Positions 62,402-64,000 of a stretch of 64,000 nucleotides of DNA are shown piece by piece (the first letter of the stretch is position 1; every line of letters begins with the position of its first letter). Below the pieces are notes generated by a model that was not told where the DNA came from, made no database searches, and saw only the letters and a program-made list of their open reading frames with translations. This DNA is from Salipiger abyssi. Its GTDB lineage: Bacteria; Pseudomonadota; Alphaproteobacteria; Rhodobacterales; Rhodobacteraceae. The DNA lies in the NCBI RefSeq assembly GCF_001975705.1, contig NZ_CP015093.1, positions 3,666,501-3,730,500 on the forward strand. The letters are read 5' to 3'. A program made the translations under genes and the position numbers.

Positions 62402-63106
62402 TTTCTGCTCGAAGGTTTCGCCAGAGAATCCGATTCGCGTCTTTTTTTCGTCGAATGATTCGCATTTTTTGGACGGCGGGCCGTGGCATTGGCGTCCAAT
62501 CCCTTCCGCTAGGGTAGATTGACCACGCTGCCGGAACAGAGATCGCCACATTTTCCGCAAAGGTCCTAAGAAATCGCGTCACGGCACGGCGCCCGCGAAC
62601 TGTTTCCCACGCCCCGACAATATGCCGCGTATCGGCCGTGACGGCGATGCCAGACGGCCTTGTTTTATTGAGGAAGAGGCAGGGGCAACCCCTCCGAAAC
62701 CGGAAACAATGCTCTCAAATGCGCCCCGGAACACCTTTGAAAATTTGGTGAAAACTTGCCGATCATCCGACCGATACGCCCCTTTTGCGCCATTTTCCGC
62801 TTTGAGTGGATGCGCAGCGGCCTTATTAATTCCTCAAGCCCAACTGGGGGGTGAAGACTGCTGGCCACGGGGGCGGCCGCTGAACTGTCTTGCATCCGCA
62901 TGGATGCGTTAGGGACGCGCAAGGGGAGAAGCCCCGCCGCCGCCACGGCGTTCTTTGTCCACGTAGAATGTGGGTTGAGGCACGCGATCCCGACGCAGAC
63001 CTTGCAGGCATGACGAGCGACGAAACCAGGCGGCACAGTGCTGTGCTGCCACCGTGGAAGCGGTTCGGGGGCCTGTCCCCGTCTGACGTAATGAGGGTCG
63101 AAAACA
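62402..63106. other. Non-coding stretch of about 700 nt with structured leader of the adhesin-like gene
   Basis: No convincing gene in either strand. The first half is less GC-rich and has T-runs (62450-62480). The last 250 nt before the ATG are palindrome-rich: GCATCC-GCAT-GGATGC (62890-62905 area), a 10-bp stem GGCGGCACAG/CTGTGCTGCC with one G:U pair (63029-63050), and CGGGG-GCCTGT-CCCCG (63066-63081). A GAGGG lies 9 nt before the start codon. Short open frames in this stretch show no protein-like signal. Confidence 0.5.
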
Positions 63107-64000
63107 ATGGCTGATCTGGTTCTGGATTGGAGCGCGCTCGGCGCTTACGGCACCAACCTTGACGACACCGCGCCCGATGGGGTGAGCGCCACCGTCGATA
63201 CCGGCGGCGTGGCCGTCGACATCACATTTACCGCGCAGGACGACGAGGCCCAGGCCTTTACCGTCACCTATGACGGTTACGTGCCCGAGGGATCCGACTT
63301 CGATCCCAATTCGCACCTCAAGCTGTTCGGCACCGGCGGTGACGGCGGCGGCACCGTGTCCTCGACCTCAACCACCGTGCTCGATTTCCGCGCCAGCAAC
63401 GACACTTACGGCGATTCGGTTGAGAATGTTTCGTTCCTGCTGAACGACGTCGATGGCGGCACGGGCGGCGATCTCGGCGATCTGGCCGAATATGCCCGCC
63501 TGCTTGGCGGCGAGGGCGAAAGCTTTCAGGACAATGTGACCATTCTCGCCTACGACGCCGAGGGCAACCCGGTCGAGGTGAACATGACCGCGCTCGGCGG
63601 CGGCACCAGCCTGAGCGGCGATACGGCCACCGGCGACGAGGTCACGTCCTTCGCGGAGCAGGACGGCACCGTTCAGGTGAACATCGCCGGGCCGGTTTCG
63701 CGCATCGAGGTCGTTTACGAGAACGGTGGCAACTCCACGCAGGGTGTGCTGATCTCCGACGTCAACTTCTCGACCACCGACAGCGGCGACGACATGCCGG
63801 TGGCGGTTGACGATGCGGTGACCACCGATGAGGACGTGGCCGTCGTGATCGACGTGCTGGCCAATGACAGCGATCCGCAGGGCGATCCGCTGACCGTGAC
63901 CGGCGCCACCGCGACCAACGGCACCGTGACGGTCAACGATGACAACACGCTGACCTTTACGCCCGATGCCGATTACAACGGCCCGGCGGATATCACCTAC
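63107..64000 (+). CDS. Large cadherin/Ig-like repeat surface protein (5' part, continues beyond window)
   Basis: 298 codons are open to the window edge. It starts [15 protein letters not shown] with no signal peptide, is strongly acidic (many Asp, Gly, Thr) and includes a unique N-terminal domain of about 220 residues ([19 protein letters not shown]). From about residue 230 comes a bacterial Ig/cadherin-like repeat: [19 protein letters not shown], then [17 protein letters not shown] and, at the edge, [15 protein letters not shown]. This is the start of the tandem repeats in RTX-type adhesins or secreted matrix proteins, exported by type I secretion with a C-terminal signal (inference). The rest is not visible. 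Confidence 0.82.
   Translation, partial: MADLVLDWSALGAYGTNLDDTAPDGVSATVDTGGVAVDITFTAQDDEAQAFTVTYDGYVPEGSDFDPNSHLKLFGTGGDGGGTVSSTSTTVLDFRASNDTYGDSVENVSFLLNDVDGGTGGDLGDLAEYARLLGGEGESFQDNVTILAYDAEGNPVEVNMTALGGGTSLSGDTATGDEVTSFAEQDGTVQVNIAGPVSRIEVVYENGGNSTQGVLISDVNFSTTDSGDDMPVAVDDAVTTDEDVAVVIDVLANDSDPQGDPLTVTGATATNGTVTVNDDNTLTFTPDADYNGPADITY

Noticed and set aside
62622..62912. 96-codon open frame in the stretch before the adhesin-like gene
   Set aside because: No ribosome binding site, mixed composition, and overlapping open frames in other phases; not protein-like.
1..64000. tRNA, rRNA, CRISPR array, prophage or insertion sequence
   Set aside because: None recognised on reading both strands; no transposase or integrase motif, no regularly spaced repeat array.

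Overview
The window is GC-rich chromosomal DNA from an alphaproteobacterium. It looks like a marine member of the Rhodobacteraceae (Roseobacter group, Salipiger/Pelagibaca-like; genus inferred, not verified). The basis is the lexA-ung-trpCDG-moaC-moeA block, a LexA box of the alphaproteobacterial GTTC-N7-GTTC type, a split corrinoid methionine synthase, LpxI in lipid A synthesis, a sulfotransferase, and many 4-nt ATGA/GTGA overlaps. No tRNA, rRNA, CRISPR array or intact insertion sequence was seen.

Layout. 1-8.2 kb: a peptide-type ABC transporter (permease fragment, binding protein, double ATPase) beside an ArgE-like M20 hydrolase, an FAD oxidoreductase and an M20 amidohydrolase, probably a catabolic unit for an N-acylated or peptide-like compound. 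8.3-10.7 kb: cytochrome c' and cytochrome b pair, a DUF2934 histone-tail-like protein, a glycosyltransferase-like protein. 10.8-19.1 kb: fabF-mltG, an EamA exporter, cysS with a newly noticed cysteine-rich leader peptide, cimA, a methyltransferase and a squalene/phytoene-synthase-like protein. 19.1-29.5 kb: gltA, gltX, comEC, lexA, moeA, moaC, trpC, ung, trpD, trpG. 29.6-38.7 kb: a divergent polysaccharide deacetylase, then a methyl-transfer cluster (DUF1638, a 57-aa membrane protein, corrinoid protein, homocysteine methyltransferase, pterin methyltransferase, HAD phosphatase, MetF, PF13769 protein). It is interrupted by an oppositely oriented PA0069-type radical SAM gene with a perfect LexA box. 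38.8-46.2 kb: sulfotransferase, Ppx/GppA, Ssb, lytic transglycosylase, di-heme cytochrome c peroxidase with an FNR-type site, an orphan Tat-exported binding protein and an AraC regulator. 46.2-59.4 kb: miaA, then the envelope block pyrH-frr-uppS-cdsA-dxr-rseP-(41-aa microprotein)-bamA-skp-fabZ-lpxA-lpxI-lpxB. 59.4-64 kb: purU, a GH13 glycoside phosphorylase-like gene with a LacI-type operator, a long structured non-coding stretch and the start of a large cadherin/Ig-like repeat protein.

The strongest unusual signals are non-coding or very small. They are a leaderless cysteine-rich leader ORF upstream of cysS (candidate attenuator), a SOS-controlled radical SAM gene, two families of dispersed 3'-UTR elements (four copies of a 22-nt motif starting GAGTATTT; two copies of a tandem double palindrome), a 41-aa single-pass membrane protein gene between rseP and bamA, and Arg/Gly-rich tails on two subunits of the split methionine synthase.
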